Origin: Aliiroseovarius subalbicans
GTDB taxonomy: Bacteria > Pseudomonadota > Alphaproteobacteria > Rhodobacterales > Rhodobacteraceae
Assembly (NCBI RefSeq): GCF_022678625.1
Contig: NZ_JALBYQ010000004.1
Coordinates: forward strand, 372,001-436,000
Direction: 5' to 3'
Length of the DNA: 64,000 nt
In this document: piece by piece, positions 40,237-49,850 of the stretch
Position numbering within the stretch: the stretch's first letter is position 1
Layout of the letters: each line of letters opens with the position of its first letter
Made by a program: the position numbers and the translations under genes
Notes under the pieces: generated by a model
Database searches by the model: none
The model's input: only the letters and a program-made list of their open reading frames with translations
What the model was told of the DNA's origin: nothing

Positions 40237-40878
40237 TCAGGGCCGGGAGGGGATCAATTCAAGCACCGCCGGGCCCATCGCGGCAACAATCAAACCGACG
40301 CCCTGCGCATTCGGGTGCAGGCCGTCCGGCTGCAAGAATTCGCGCACAACGCGGGTCTGGTCGCCGATGTCCTGTAATCCTTGCAGGAAGCTGGGAAACA
40401 GGTCCACGCCGTAGGTCTGGGCAAGATCAGGATAAACCGCATCGAAAGCGGATCGGTAATGTGGCCCATAGTTGCCTGTGGCCGGGGTGCCCACCAAAAG
40501 GGCGGGCAGGTCGCGGCCGGTGATCTCGTCCAGGATGGCGGAAAGGTTTGTGTGCAGAACGGTGGGGTCGATCCCGCGCAGCATGTCATTGCCACCAAGG
40601 GCGACGATCACCGCATCCACGTTGTCGGTCAGGGACCAGGCCACGCGGCCCGCGCCACCGGCGCTCGTGTCTCCGGATACGCCAGCGTTCAGGACCACGA
40701 CCTCGGCTCCCTGAGCCTGCAACCAGCCTTCAAGCTGTGGAACGAACCCGTCCTGGGGATCCGCCAGCCCATAGCCAGCGGTCAGACTGTCGCCCAAAGC
40801 CAGGATCGTGACAGGTTCGGCTTGCGCCCCGCTGGCAATACAAACCATTGTCACGAATGCCTTGAGAAGCTGTTTCAT
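40237..40878 (-). CDS. Exported SGNH arylesterase (TesA-like)
   Basis: A 213-aa SGNH hydrolase, TesA/arylesterase type. Signal peptide 1-20 ending SGAQA, block I ALGDSLTAGYG with catalytic Ser, block III GGNDMLRG, block V DGLHPN with the Asp-His pair. Acts on thioesters, lysophospholipids or aryl esters in the periplasm. Divergent from an ABC-exporter pair (42 bp between starts); the same trio is common in proteobacteria (tesA, ybbA, ybbP) and may deal with lipid esters together. Confidence 0.93.
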   Translation of the reverse strand: MKQLLKAFVTMVCIASGAQAEPVTILALGDSLTAGYGLADPQDGFVPQLEGWLQAQGAEVVVLNAGVSGDTSAGGAGRVAWSLTDNVDAVIVALGGNDMLRGIDPTVLHTNLSAILDEITGRDLPALLVGTPATGNYGPHYRSAFDAVYPDLAQTYGVDLFPSFLQGLQDIGDQTRVVREFLQPDGLHPNAQGVGLIVAAMGPAVLELIPSRP

Positions 40879-40920
40879 GTCCCCATATCCCTTTGACCTG
40901 CCTTTTTGAAAGCTGCCCCG

Positions 40921-41601
40921 ATGCCTGCTCTGAACGCTCCCCCCGTAATATTGCTTGAAGACGCCCAATTGTCCCTGATGGGCAATGCCGGAAAGGTGGA
41001 TATCTTGAATGGGATCAGCCTGTCGGTGACGCGGGGCGAAACGCTGGGGCTGACGGGGCCGTCGGGGTCGGGCAAGTCGTCTCTCCTCATGCTCATGGGC
41101 GGGCTGGAGCGCGCCACCGGGGGAAGCGTCACGGCACTGGGCCATGATCTGGGCGGGATGGGCGAAGATTCGCTGGCGCGCTTTCGCAGGGATCATATGG
41201 GGGTGGTGTTCCAATCTTTCCACCTGATCCCCACCATGACGGCACTGGAAAATGTTGCAACCCCGTTGGAACTGGCCGGCGCCACGGATGCGTTTGCCCG
41301 AGCGCAGGAAGAACTGGAGGCCGTGGGTCTTGGCGATCGGGTCGATCACTTTCCGGCGCAAATGTCCGGCGGGGAGCAGCAACGTGTGGCTCTGGCCCGC
41401 GCGGCCGCGCCCCGGCCCGCGATCCTGCTGGCGGATGAGCCCACCGGAAACCTGGACGGGGCGACCGGACAGGCGATTATGGATCTTCTGTTCGGATTGC
41501 GCGACCGGCATGGGGCGACGCTGGTCCTTGTCACCCACGCGCCTGAACTTGCCACACGGTGTGATCGCATTCTGCACCTGACCGACGGGGTTCTGGCATG
41601 A
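40921..41601 (+). CDS. ABC transporter ATP-binding protein (YbbA-like)
   Basis: ATPase of 226 aa of the LolD/MacB subtype, probably partner of the FtsX-like permease next to it. Walker A is GPSGSGKSS, the signature MSGGEQQRVALARA and Walker B AILLADEPTGNL. An in-frame TTG 15 bases upstream is possible, but the ATG gives the normal length. The divergent arylesterase gene and the same pairing in E. coli (tesA-ybbA-ybbP) suggest a link. Overlaps the permease by 4 bp (ATGA). Confidence 0.92.
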   Translation: MPALNAPPVILLEDAQLSLMGNAGKVDILNGISLSVTRGETLGLTGPSGSGKSSLLMLMGGLERATGGSVTALGHDLGGMGEDSLARFRRDHMGVVFQSFHLIPTMTALENVATPLELAGATDAFARAQEELEAVGLGDRVDHFPAQMSGGEQQRVALARAAAPRPAILLADEPTGNLDGATGQAIMDLLFGLRDRHGATLVLVTHAPELATRCDRILHLTDGVLA

Positions 41602-44120
41602 GCCTGCGCCTGGCCGCCCGCATCGCCCAGCGCGAGCTGCGCGGCGGGGTGAAAGGATTTCGTGTCTTCCTGATCTGCCTGGCGCTGGGCGTGGCGGCCA
41701 TCGCTGCCGTGGGCTCAGTGCGCGAAAGCATTCAGGCAGGGTTGGCCGCAGAAGGCGCCTCGCTTTTGGGCGGGGATGCATCGGTGTCGCTAACCTATCG
41801 CTTCGCCGATGAGGGCGAGCGCGCGTATCTCGCCGACATCGCACAGGCCGTGTCGGAGGTGGTTGATTTCCGCTCGATGGCCGTGCGCGGCGATGAGCGT
41901 GGGTTGACGCAGGTGAAGGCCGTGGACGCGGCCTATCCGCTGTATGGCGCAGCAGAACTGGACCCGCCAATGGCGCTTTCGCAAGCGTTTGCCGGGGGCG
42001 GGGGGCTCCCCGGTGCGGTGATGGCGCCGCTGCTGATCGATCGGCTGGGGTTGGCGATTGGTGATGAATTCACTCTGGGTGAACAACGGTTTACGCTGAT
42101 GGCTGCACTGCTGCGCGAACCAGACAACGCCACCGGTGGGTTCGGGCTTGGCCCGCGCACCATGGTGCGCACGTCCGATCTGGCAGCGTCCGGGTTGTTG
42201 GCGCCGGGCACGCTGTTTGACACGGAGTATCGCCTGCGCCTGGGAGAAGGTGCTGACCTGGCCGCACTTGAGGCTGACACCTTGACCGCGTTGCAAGGGT
42301 CCGCCCCGCGCTGGCGCGATGCGCGCGACGGGGCGCCGGGCGTTCGGGTGTTCATTGATCGGTTGGGCTCTTTCCTCGTGCTGGTCGGGCTGGCCGGGTT
42401 GGCGGTGGGCGGGGTTGGCGTGTCCGCTGCCGTGCGCGCCTATCTGGATGAAAAAACCGAGACGATTGCGGTTTTGAAAACCCTTGGGGCAGACCGGCGC
42501 ACGATCTTCCAGGTCTACCTGATCCAGATCGGCGCGCTGACGCTGGTCGGCCTTTTTCTGGGCTTGGCGCTGGGCGCGGCGCTGCCGATCCTGTTCGCGC
42601 CGGTGATCACCGCGTCCCTGCCGCTGCCTGCGGATGTCACGCTTCACCTGCGCCCCTTGGCCGAGGCTGCGTTTTACGGCGTTCTGGCGGCCCTTCTTTT
42701 TACCCTGTGGCCGTTAGCCCAGGCGGAAGAAGTGCGCGCGGCGGCGCTGTTTCGCGATGCGGCGATGGGTCGGAGACGCTGGCCGCGCTGGCCCTATATT
42801 GCTCTGACCGGGGTGCTGTTGGCGGTCCTGATCGGTGCGGCTGCCTGGTTTACCGGCGTGGCGAAACTGGCGCTTTGGTCTGCCTTCGGCATTTTCGCGG
42901 CCTTCTTGGCCCTGCTTTTGGCCGGACACCTGGTGCGCGGGTTGGCACGGGGGCTTTCGCGCTGGCGGATGCTGCGCGGGCGGCCCATCTTGCGGGGGGC
43001 GCTGGCCGCCGTGGGAGGACCAGGGGGGGAGGCCGGATCGGTCGTGCTGTCGCTGGGGCTGGGTCTGACAGTTCTGGCCGCGGTTGGGCAGATCGACAAC
43101 AACCTGCGCGGCGCGATTTCGCGCGAGCTTCCAGACGTGGCGCCCAGCTTCTTCGTTGTCGACATACAGCCCGATCAAATCGACGGCGTGCGCGCCCGGT
43201 TGGACGGGGATCCGGGCGTCGAAAAGGTCGATCAGGCGCCGATGCTGCGCGGCGTGATCACCCGGATCAACAACCGCCCGGCACAGGAAGTCGCGGGCGA
43301 CCATTGGGTTCTACGCGGCGACCGTGGCCTGACCTATGCCGCCACGAAGCCTGCGCGCACCACCCTAACTGACGGCGCCTGGTGGCCCAAGGATTACACC
43401 GGCCCGCCGCAGATCTCCTTCGCTGCCGAGGAAGCTGCCGAGATGGGGCTGGTGCTGGGCGATCGGTTGACGATGAACATCCTGGGGCGCGACATCACCG
43501 GTGAAATCAGCTCGTTCCGCGACGTGGATTTTTCCTCGGCGGGCATGGGCTTTGTGCTGTCGATGAATCCGGCGGCGCTGTCGGGCGCCCCGCACAGCTT
43601 CATCGTCACGATCTATGCGGATCAGGCCAGCGAAGCTGCAATCCTGCGTGATCTGTCCAATACCTGGCCGAATATCACGGTGATTTCCGTGCGTGAGGCG
43701 ATTGGGCGCGTGACCGGTCTGATGGGCTCGATCGCGGCGGCCATCACCTATGGCGCATTGGCGACCGTGGTCACGGGGTTCTTCGTGTTGATCGGCGCGG
43801 CGGCGGCGGGTGAACGGTCACGAACTTATGAGGCGGCAGTGCTGAAAACGCTGGGCGCGTCCCGCGCGGCGATCCTGGCGAACTTCGCCCTGCGCAGCGC
43901 CATTCTAGGTGCGGCGGCCGGATTGGTGGCGGTGTTCGCTGGCGGCATGGCAGGTTGGGCGGTGACGACCTTCGTGATGGAAAACAGTTTTGCCTTCGAA
44001 CCGGTCAGCGCGCTGGCGATTGTTTGCGGCGGAATCCTGGTCACGGTGCTGGCCGGGCTGGGCTTCGCATGGCGCCCTCTGGCAGCGCGCCCTGCGCAGG
44101 TGCTTCGGGCGCGGGAATAA
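41598..44120 (+). CDS. FtsX-family ABC permease (YbbP-like)
   Basis: A large 840-aa permease with two FtsX/MacB core regions. One membrane helix near the N-terminus (about 22-45), an extracytoplasmic domain, three helices around 255-375, a second block of about 395-440 and 475-500, another periplasmic domain, and three final helices from 700 on ending in VLAGLGFAWRPL. That layout, ten helices and two FtsX domains, is the YbbP type, not LolC/E or MacB. Substrate unknown: perhaps a lipid or lipid ester. Confidence 0.9.
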   Translation: MSLRLAARIAQRELRGGVKGFRVFLICLALGVAAIAAVGSVRESIQAGLAAEGASLLGGDASVSLTYRFADEGERAYLADIAQAVSEVVDFRSMAVRGDERGLTQVKAVDAAYPLYGAAELDPPMALSQAFAGGGGLPGAVMAPLLIDRLGLAIGDEFTLGEQRFTLMAALLREPDNATGGFGLGPRTMVRTSDLAASGLLAPGTLFDTEYRLRLGEGADLAALEADTLTALQGSAPRWRDARDGAPGVRVFIDRLGSFLVLVGLAGLAVGGVGVSAAVRAYLDEKTETIAVLKTLGADRRTIFQVYLIQIGALTLVGLFLGLALGAALPILFAPVITASLPLPADVTLHLRPLAEAAFYGVLAALLFTLWPLAQAEEVRAAALFRDAAMGRRRWPRWPYIALTGVLLAVLIGAAAWFTGVAKLALWSAFGIFAAFLALLLAGHLVRGLARGLSRWRMLRGRPILRGALAAVGGPGGEAGSVVLSLGLGLTVLAAVGQIDNNLRGAISRELPDVAPSFFVVDIQPDQIDGVRARLDGDPGVEKVDQAPMLRGVITRINNRPAQEVAGDHWVLRGDRGLTYAATKPARTTLTDGAWWPKDYTGPPQISFAAEEAAEMGLVLGDRLTMNILGRDITGEISSFRDVDFSSAGMGFVLSMNPAALSGAPHSFIVTIYADQASEAAILRDLSNTWPNITVISVREAIGRVTGLMGSIAAAITYGALATVVTGFFVLIGAAAAGERSRTYEAAVLKTLGASRAAILANFALRSAILGAAAGLVAVFAGGMAGWAVTTFVMENSFAFEPVSALAIVCGGILVTVLAGLGFAWRPLAARPAQVLRARE

Positions 44121-44208
44121 ACGCCCGCCTCCGTGTCGCAGGCTACTGGACCGAGCCGAGACAAACATGCGCGCCGAAGGCGCACCTCTCAACCAAACCC
44201 GGCAACAA

Positions 44209-44237
44209 AAAAGCCCCGCCGATCCAGGCGGGGCCTT
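44209..44237. terminator. Bidirectional terminator between the ABC permease and sdhB
   Basis: Stem AAGCCCCGCC / GGCGGGGCCTT with a 6-base loop, A-rich on its left side and TTCATT on its right. Serves sdhCDAB (which ends 21 bases away on the minus strand) and perhaps the permease operon. Confidence 0.85.
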
Positions 44238-44257
44238 CATTGCGGATCGAAGGTCGC

Positions 44258-45037
44258 TTACAGCGTGCGCTCAACCATCATCTTCTTGATCTCACCAATC
44301 GCTTTCGCCGGGTTCAGACCCTTCGGGCAGGTCTTGGCGCAGTTCATGATCGTATGGCAGCGATAAAGCTTGAAGGGGTCTTCCAGCTCATCCAGACGCT
44401 CGCCGGTCGCCTCATCACGCGAGTCGATGATCCAGCGGTAGGCGTGCAGCAGGGCCGCTGGGCCGAGGTAACGGTCGGAGTTCCACCAATAGCTCGGGCA
44501 GGAGGTCGAGCAGCTGGCGCACATGACGCATTCATACAGGCCATCGAGCTTCTTGCGATCTTCGATCGACTGCTTCCACTCTTTTGCGGGCTTGTTCGTC
44601 TTGGTTTCCAGCCAGGGCATGATCGAGGCGTGCTGCGCATAGAAATGCGTGAGATCCGGGATCAGGTCCTTCACCACTTCCATGTGGGGCAGGGGATAGA
44701 TCTTCACGTCGCCCTTGATCTCATCCATACCGAAGATGCAGGCCAGCGTGTTTTGACCGTCGATATTCATCGCGCAAGACCCGCAGATGCCTTCGCGGCA
44801 GGAGCGGCGGAAGGTCAGCGTCGGGTCGATGTCGGTCTTGATCTTGATCAACGCGTCCAGAACCATCGGTCCGCAGCTGTCCATGTCGACGAAATAGGTG
44901 TCCACACGGGGATTTTCGCCGTCATCGGGGTTCCAGCGATAGATCTGGAACTTGCGCAGGTTTGTCGCCCCTTCGGGCTTGGGCCAGGTTTTACCGGTGC
45001 GAATGGTCGAGTTCTTCGGGAGCTTGAATTGTGCCAT
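44258..45037 (-). CDS. sdhB: Succinate dehydrogenase iron-sulfur subunit
   Basis: Fe-S subunit of complex II, 259 aa. The [2Fe-2S] motif [12 protein letters not shown] lies near residue 80, the [4Fe-4S] motif CASCSTSCP near 175 and the [3Fe-4S] motif [17 protein letters not shown] near 230. The N-terminal segment [15 protein letters not shown] is normal for alphaproteobacteria. Last gene of sdhCDAB, 12 bp after sdhA. Confidence 0.97.
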   Translation of the reverse strand: MAQFKLPKNSTIRTGKTWPKPEGATNLRKFQIYRWNPDDGENPRVDTYFVDMDSCGPMVLDALIKIKTDIDPTLTFRRSCREGICGSCAMNIDGQNTLACIFGMDEIKGDVKIYPLPHMEVVKDLIPDLTHFYAQHASIMPWLETKTNKPAKEWKQSIEDRKKLDGLYECVMCASCSTSCPSYWWNSDRYLGPAALLHAYRWIIDSRDEATGERLDELEDPFKLYRCHTIMNCAKTCPKGLNPAKAIGEIKKMMVERTL

Positions 45038-45049
45038 TTTCGTTTCTCC

Positions 45050-46855
45050 TTAGAACGTCCGCGCTTTGGGCGCGATTTTCTTGAGCTCGATTCCGCCTTC
45101 GGCCGGGGTGGTCAACGGGTCAACGACGACCGGACGATAGGACAGGTCGACCTTGTTGCCTTCGACGCGGCTGATCGTGTGTACACGCCACTTCTTGTCG
45201 TCGCGCTCCGGGAAGTCCTCGTGCGCATGAGCACCGCGGCTTTCCTGGCGCGCTTCGGCGCCGTGGATCGTGGCCAGAGCGTTGGGCATCAGGTTGGTCA
45301 GCTCCAGCGTCTCCATCAGGTCCGAGTTCCAGATCAGCGAGCGGTCGGTGACGGCCAGGTCGCCCAGCTTCGCGGCAATGCCGGTCATCTTCTCGACGCC
45401 TTCGGTCAAGGTCTCCGAGGTGCGGAACACGGCAGCGTCAGCCTGCATCGTCTTCTGCATCTCCAACCGCAGCTCGGCGGTGGGCACGTTGCCCTTGGCG
45501 TGACGCAGGCCGTCGAACCGGTCGAAGGCCGCGTCGACGGAAGCCTGGTTCAGCGCCGGGTTCGGGGCATCTGCGTCCACCACGTCGCCCGCGCGGATCG
45601 CAGCGGCGCGGCCAAACACCACAAGGTCGATCAGCGAGTTCGAGCCCAGGCGGTTCGCACCGTGCACCGAGGCACAGCCCGCTTCGCCCACGGCCATCAG
45701 GCCGGGCACGACCGCGTTCGGGTCCTTGGCGGTGGGGTTCAGAACTTCCCCCCAATAGTTCGTGGGCACGCCGCCCATGTTGTAGTGCACCGTAGGCAGA
45801 ACCGGGATCGGCTCCTTGGTCACGTCTACGCCGGCAAAGATTGCCGCACTTTCCGAAATACCAGGCAGGCGCTCGGCAAGGGCTTCGGCGGGAAGATGGT
45901 TGAGGTTGAGGAAGATGTGATCCCCATCCGCGCCCACGCCGCGTCCTTCGCGGATTTCCATCGTCATCGAGCGGCTGACATAGTCGCGTGGCGCCAAGTC
46001 CTTATATTGGGGCGCATAGCGCTCCATGAACCGTTCGCCTTCCGAGTTGGTCAGATACCCGCCTTCGCCGCGGGCACCTTCGGTGATCAGGCAGCCCGAG
46101 CCGTAGATGCCGGTCGGGTGGAATTGCACGAATTCCATGTCCTGCAGCGCCAGGCCAGCCCGCGCCACCATGCCGCCACCGTCACCGGTGCAGGTATGGG
46201 CTGAGGTGGCGCTGAAGTAGGCCCGGCCATAACCGCCGGTGGCCAGCACCACGGTCTTGGCGTTGAACACGTGCATCGTGCCGTCATCAAGTTTCCAGCA
46301 GACCACACCCTGACACACGCCGTCTTCGGACATGATCAGGTCGATCGCGAAATACTCGATGTAAAACTCGGCGTTGTTCTTCAGCGACTGGCCATACAGC
46401 GTGTGCAGGATGGCGTGGCCGGTGCGGTCCGCGGCGGCGCAGGTGCGCTGCACGGCCGGACCTTCGCCGAACTCGGTGGTGTGGCCACCGAAGGGACGCT
46501 GATAAATTTTGCCCTCTTCGGTGCGCGAAAACGGAACACCGTAGTGTTCCAGTTCGTACACTGCCTTGGGCGCCTCGCGGGCCAGGTATTCCATCGCGTC
46601 AGTGTCGCCCAGCCAGTCCGAGCCCTTGACGGTGTCATACATGTGCCACTGCCAGTTGTCCGGGCCCATGTTCGACAGCGAGGCTGCGATGCCGCCCTGG
46701 GCGGCAACGGTGTGCGACCGGGTCGGGAAGACCTTGGTCACGCAGGCGGTGCGCAGGCCCTGTTCGGCCATGCCCAGCGTGGCGCGCAGACCCGCGCCAC
46801 CGGCGCCGACCACGACCACGTCATAATCATGTGTTTCGTATTCGTAAGCAGTCAT
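45050..46855 (-). CDS. sdhA: Succinate dehydrogenase flavoprotein subunit
   Basis: FAD-containing catalytic subunit, 601 aa. [12 protein letters not shown] binds FAD at the N-terminus; SHTVAAQGG contains the His that covalently binds FAD (near 47); HPTG and [18 protein letters not shown] are substrate- and FAD-contact regions. Coupled to sdhD (12 bp) and sdhB. All residues expected for a working enzyme appear intact. Confidence 0.98.
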   Translation of the reverse strand: MTAYEYETHDYDVVVVGAGGAGLRATLGMAEQGLRTACVTKVFPTRSHTVAAQGGIAASLSNMGPDNWQWHMYDTVKGSDWLGDTDAMEYLAREAPKAVYELEHYGVPFSRTEEGKIYQRPFGGHTTEFGEGPAVQRTCAAADRTGHAILHTLYGQSLKNNAEFYIEYFAIDLIMSEDGVCQGVVCWKLDDGTMHVFNAKTVVLATGGYGRAYFSATSAHTCTGDGGGMVARAGLALQDMEFVQFHPTGIYGSGCLITEGARGEGGYLTNSEGERFMERYAPQYKDLAPRDYVSRSMTMEIREGRGVGADGDHIFLNLNHLPAEALAERLPGISESAAIFAGVDVTKEPIPVLPTVHYNMGGVPTNYWGEVLNPTAKDPNAVVPGLMAVGEAGCASVHGANRLGSNSLIDLVVFGRAAAIRAGDVVDADAPNPALNQASVDAAFDRFDGLRHAKGNVPTAELRLEMQKTMQADAAVFRTSETLTEGVEKMTGIAAKLGDLAVTDRSLIWNSDLMETLELTNLMPNALATIHGAEARQESRGAHAHEDFPERDDKKWRVHTISRVEGNKVDLSYRPVVVDPLTTPAEGGIELKKIAPKARTF

Positions 46856-46867
46856 GTTCCGGTCCCC

Positions 46868-47245
46868 TTACGCGGTAAACGCGATTTTCAGGATGGCGAA
46901 GACGCCCGTCAGGGCGAAAAGTGAGCACATCAGCCGTGTGGCGATGAGAAGGAAAAGCTCCCAGCGGCCCCCGGCATAATCCTCGATCACCACCTGAAGC
47001 CCCTGATACAGGTGCAGCATGGCGGTGACGATGAAGGCAATGGCAACGATTGCGTTGAGCGGGTGGGCGTAAGCTTCGCGCACCTCGTCAAAGCTGCCGC
47101 CAAGGTTATAGGCCAGCGGGAAGACGAAAAGCGGGGTCAGGATGACCAGCGCGATGGCGCTGATGCGCTGTTCCCAGAAATGCGCGGTGCCGGTCTTGGC
47201 CGAGCCCAGGCCATGAACGCGCGAGCGGTCGGTTTGGTAACGCAT
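46868..47245 (-). CDS. sdhD: Succinate dehydrogenase membrane anchor subunit D
   Basis: Hydrophobic anchor of 125 aa with three helices (about 28-48, 65-88 and 98-120). The haem-ligand His is expected in AMLHLYQGLQVVIEDY. Start at MRYQTDRSRVHGLGSA; an upstream in-frame extension is not needed. Contributes to the quinone pocket. Between sdhC and sdhA. Confidence 0.93.
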   Translation of the reverse strand: MRYQTDRSRVHGLGSAKTGTAHFWEQRISAIALVILTPLFVFPLAYNLGGSFDEVREAYAHPLNAIVAIAFIVTAMLHLYQGLQVVIEDYAGGRWELFLLIATRLMCSLFALTGVFAILKIAFTA

Positions 47246-47256
47246 GATCGTTCCCC

Positions 47257-47640
47257 TTACGCGATGATGATTGTGATAAGCGACAGGGCGGCGGCGCAGA
47301 TCAGGGCGGCAATGCCCGAGCGCTTCACCCGACGCTGACCCAGACCCGACCCGGTGTCCCACACCAGGTGGCGGATGCCCGAACAGAAGTGATACCAGAT
47401 ACCCAGCATCGAGAAGAACATGATGATGTCGCCCAGCCATGAGGTCATGAACCCGTTCGCAGTGGCGAAGTATTCTTCCGACGTTGCGGCGGACAGGAAC
47501 CACCAGGTGATCAGCATTGCCGAGACCGCCATGCCCACGCCGGTGGCCCGGTGCGTGATCGACATGACGGCATTCAGCGGCATGCGATAAACCTGGAGGT
47601 GGGGTGACAACGGGCGGTTGCCCTGGTTCACGTTGGCCAT
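47257..47640 (-). CDS. sdhC: Succinate dehydrogenase cytochrome b556 subunit
   Basis: Anchor of 127 aa. PLSPHLQVYR and SITHRATGVGM form the conserved N-terminal quinone/haem region, and HFCSGIRHLVWDTGSGLG includes the haem-ligand His near residue 84. Three helices. First gene of sdhCDAB; about 125 bp upstream are the twin GTGATCAC operators. Confidence 0.96.
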   Translation of the reverse strand: MANVNQGNRPLSPHLQVYRMPLNAVMSITHRATGVGMAVSAMLITWWFLSAATSEEYFATANGFMTSWLGDIIMFFSMLGIWYHFCSGIRHLVWDTGSGLGQRRVKRSGIAALICAAALSLITIIIA

Positions 47641-47732
47641 AAAAAGCCCCCTTCGTGTCTGTTTCGACTTTGTGATAGCAATAAAGGAAATTTCCGTAGA
47701 GTCACGCCAGTTCAGCCCTTGAGGCTGCGGAA

Positions 47733-47744
47733 ATTGCGCTAACG
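47733..47744. promoter_or_regulatory. LacI-type palindrome in the sdh promoter
   Basis: On the plus strand ATTGCGCTAACG; arms ATTGC and TTAGC meet at a central CG. Its centre (47737.5) is exactly 31 bp from the centre of the nearer GTGATCAC site. The same motif with the same distance is seen upstream of sucC. Candidate CceR-type site. Confidence 0.5.
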
Positions 47745-47764
47745 TAGAATGTTTTTCAAATTAT

Positions 47765-47793
47765 GTGATCACGGGTATTCGAGATGTGATCAC
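47765..47793. promoter_or_regulatory. Twin GTGATCAC palindromes upstream of sdhC
   Basis: Two identical GTGATCAC cores, each inside ATGTGATCACG, lie at 47765-47772 and 47786-47793, 21 bp apart centre to centre (two helical turns). The nearer one is followed, on the strand of sdhC, by ATAAT and then TTGAAA, a possible -35 box, which would suit an activator. The farther one ends 9 bp before the stop of the DUF4344 gene. The shape is that of a GntR/FadR-type operator. Confidence 0.75.
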
Positions 47794-47801
47794 GAAATAG
47801 C

Positions 47802-48605
47802 TCAACGCGCCATTTCAGCCAGATGTTCACCGAATTCGGTGCAGATTATGATCTCGGCCTTGCCGGGGTCATAAAAGGCGTTGATCTCGCCGCAAGGAAT
47901 TACGCTGACCAGCAGGGGGCTGGGCAGGGTCAGCAGCTGGTTGAGTCGGTCAACTTCAGCGCGCACGAACCGGGTCAGGTGGGCGTTTTCGTCCAACACC
48001 CAGTCCATTGAAAGGCTGTCACCCGGCGCGGCTTCGCCAAGTTGGTCCAGCACCGCACCCCAGCTGCGCGCGGCCTGGGCGTATTCCTCGCCGCAGGTCT
48101 CGGCGCGGTCGTCGGGAAGGCCCAGTTCCTCGGCCAGGAATTCCCGACCATCAGGGTCGGCGCCATAGAACAGGCAGGCCAGGTTGTAATACCGCTGCCG
48201 ATCCGGACCGTGCACATCCCACAAGGCGATGTTTTCCGGGTCGATCCGCTTTGCATCATGGTCATAGGCTGCCGCGACATCATAGGCGAGCCGGATCGCG
48301 GTCTCTTCGTCAAAAACGCGGTTCATCAGCACAATGGAAAACAGGTCGGCGGCAAACTCCTCGGGGCCGAACACCGGCAGATCCATCATCTCGATCAACC
48401 CATGGGCCAGCTCGTGGTACATCGTTTCGATGATGTTGGATTCCACAAAGCGTTCGACCGGGTCGACCGCGTCCGCTGCAGACGGCAGCGCGGTCGACAC
48501 CGCACCGCCGGATTGCTTCAGGATACTGTCGTCACCTTTCTGTTGCGCATGGACCGGGAAGGACAAGGCAGCAGACAGGACAAGGATGACAGACAGGCGC
48601 AGCAT
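47802..48605 (-). CDS. DUF4344 family putative zinc metallopeptidase
   Basis: An exported 267-aa protein. Signal peptide 1-20 (LSAALSFPVHA), then HELAH (residues 64-68) as HExxH zinc motif and, after about 15 residues, PEEFAAD with the likely third ligand, a gluzincin-like pattern. A pair of Cys residues (CGEEYA and near IPCGEIN) may form disulfides. Substrate unknown. The gene stands upstream of sdhCDAB on the same strand, but the sdh promoter region with operators lies in between, so they are probably separate units. Confidence 0.8.
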   Translation of the reverse strand: MLRLSVILVLSAALSFPVHAQQKGDDSILKQSGGAVSTALPSAADAVDPVERFVESNIIETMYHELAHGLIEMMDLPVFGPEEFAADLFSIVLMNRVFDEETAIRLAYDVAAAYDHDAKRIDPENIALWDVHGPDRQRYYNLACLFYGADPDGREFLAEELGLPDDRAETCGEEYAQAARSWGAVLDQLGEAAPGDSLSMDWVLDENAHLTRFVRAEVDRLNQLLTLPSPLLVSVIPCGEINAFYDPGKAEIIICTEFGEHLAEMAR

Positions 48606-48612
48606 GGAGCAA

Positions 48613-49647
48613 TCAGACCGGAATCAGCGCCCAATAGTCAAGGTCCAGCATGACCTCGGGGCGGTATTTGCCGTCGTCGCCTTTCAGGGCAAACTCGGGC
48701 GCACCGTGTTTCACGGCGACCAGACGCAGGCGGATCGCTCCGACGCCGGGGGCGTGGGTGTCCGCCTTGTCCAGAACCTCGCTCCAGGCGCGGATCGTGT
48801 CGCCGGCAAAGCACGGGTTCGCATGCGCGCCCGCGTTCAGGCCGACGATCATCTGCGCGTTGGCCAGCCCGTTGAACGACAGCGCGCGCGCCATCGAAAT
48901 CACGTGACCGCCATAGATCAGGCGCTTGCCGTCCGGGCGGTTGGTGGCGTCGAAATGCACTTTGGCGGTGTTCTGCCACAGACGCGTGGCGATCATGTGC
49001 TCGGCTTCCTCGACGGTGACACCGTCGACATGGTCGATCTTTTCGCCTACCTCATAGTCGCCCCAGCGGTGTCGTTCGCCCGCAAGAGTGAAGTCATAGC
49101 GGCCAAAATCCAGCCCTTCGGGAATCACAAGATCCGAAGCGGCCAGCGCCGATTTCAGCTCAGGGATCAGCGTGTCGGGCGCATCCGCGTCCAGATCGCG
49201 TTTGCGCACCATGACCCAGCGGACATAGTCCAACACCTCTTCGTCGTGCTGGTTCAGACCCTTGGTGCGCACCCAGACCACGCCGGATTTGCCGTTGGAA
49301 TTCTGCTTCAGCCCGATCACCTGGCTGGTCGAGCGCAGCGTGTCGCCCGGATAGACCGGCTTCAGCCAGCGCCCCTCGGCGTAGCCCAGATTGGCGACGG
49401 CGTTCAGCGACACGTCCGGCACGGTCTTACCGAACACCACGTGGAAGGCGGCCAGATCATCAATGGGCGAACCGTCCAGCCCGCAGTCTCGTGCGAATTC
49501 GTCCGAGGAATACAGCGCGTGGCGCGCCGGGTAGAGAGCGTGATACATCGCGCGCTCCCCGCCCGACACCGTGCGTGGCACCGCGTGGCGGATGGTTTCC
49601 CCGATGCGGTAGTCTTCGAAAAAGCGGCCCGAATTTGTCTTGGCCAT
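48613..49647 (-). CDS. mch: Mesaconyl-CoA hydratase (MaoC-type)
   Basis: A 344-aa double hot-dog MaoC protein. Length, the N-terminus TNSGRFFEDYRIGETIRHA and the central catalytic segments match mesaconyl-CoA hydratase, which hydrates mesaconyl-C1-CoA to beta-methylmalyl-CoA in the ethylmalonyl-CoA pathway. The nearby mcl2-like gene for the following (malyl-CoA) chemistry supports this. Overlaps the DUF1737 gene by one base. The CO2-fixing part (ccr, ecm, mcd) is not in the window. Confidence 0.88.
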   Translation of the reverse strand: MAKTNSGRFFEDYRIGETIRHAVPRTVSGGERAMYHALYPARHALYSSDEFARDCGLDGSPIDDLAAFHVVFGKTVPDVSLNAVANLGYAEGRWLKPVYPGDTLRSTSQVIGLKQNSNGKSGVVWVRTKGLNQHDEEVLDYVRWVMVRKRDLDADAPDTLIPELKSALAASDLVIPEGLDFGRYDFTLAGERHRWGDYEVGEKIDHVDGVTVEEAEHMIATRLWQNTAKVHFDATNRPDGKRLIYGGHVISMARALSFNGLANAQMIVGLNAGAHANPCFAGDTIRAWSEVLDKADTHAPGVGAIRLRLVAVKHGAPEFALKGDDGKYRPEVMLDLDYWALIPV

Positions 49648-49850
49648 CACTGCGCTCCTAGTTTGGTGTCGGGTGTATATGTGCCGGGGGCGTCCTTCAC
49701 GACCGCCTGCGCACAGCGCATGACGCCGTTCGCCTGGTCGAAGGCATAGGTGGGCGACCCATGAAGGTCCCACCCCTTGTTCAGGGCATCGGTCACCTTG
49801 TGGCAAAAGGCGGCGGTGTCGTCCCCGGTCAACAGGCGATAAAGCTTCAT
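49647..49850 (-). CDS. DUF1737 small protein
   Basis: A 67-aa protein of the DUF1737 family: MKLYRLLTGDDTAAFCHKV, ALNKGWDLHGSPTYAF and VKDAPGTYT. Such small proteins occur near many metabolic genes and no function is known. It overlaps nnrU by 4 bp and mch by one base, so it is translated in one run with both. Confidence 0.75.
   Translation of the reverse strand: MKLYRLLTGDDTAAFCHKVTDALNKGWDLHGSPTYAFDQANGVMRCAQAVVKDAPGTYTPDTKLGAQ

Noticed and set aside
42603-42610. GTGATCAC also occurs inside coding sequence, for example here, at 43254-43261 and at 56090-56097.
   Set aside because: These copies lie within genes in GC-rich flanks, as single sites and without the 21-bp partner. They show that the 8-mer alone is not proof; the argument rests on the paired spacing in intergenic DNA.
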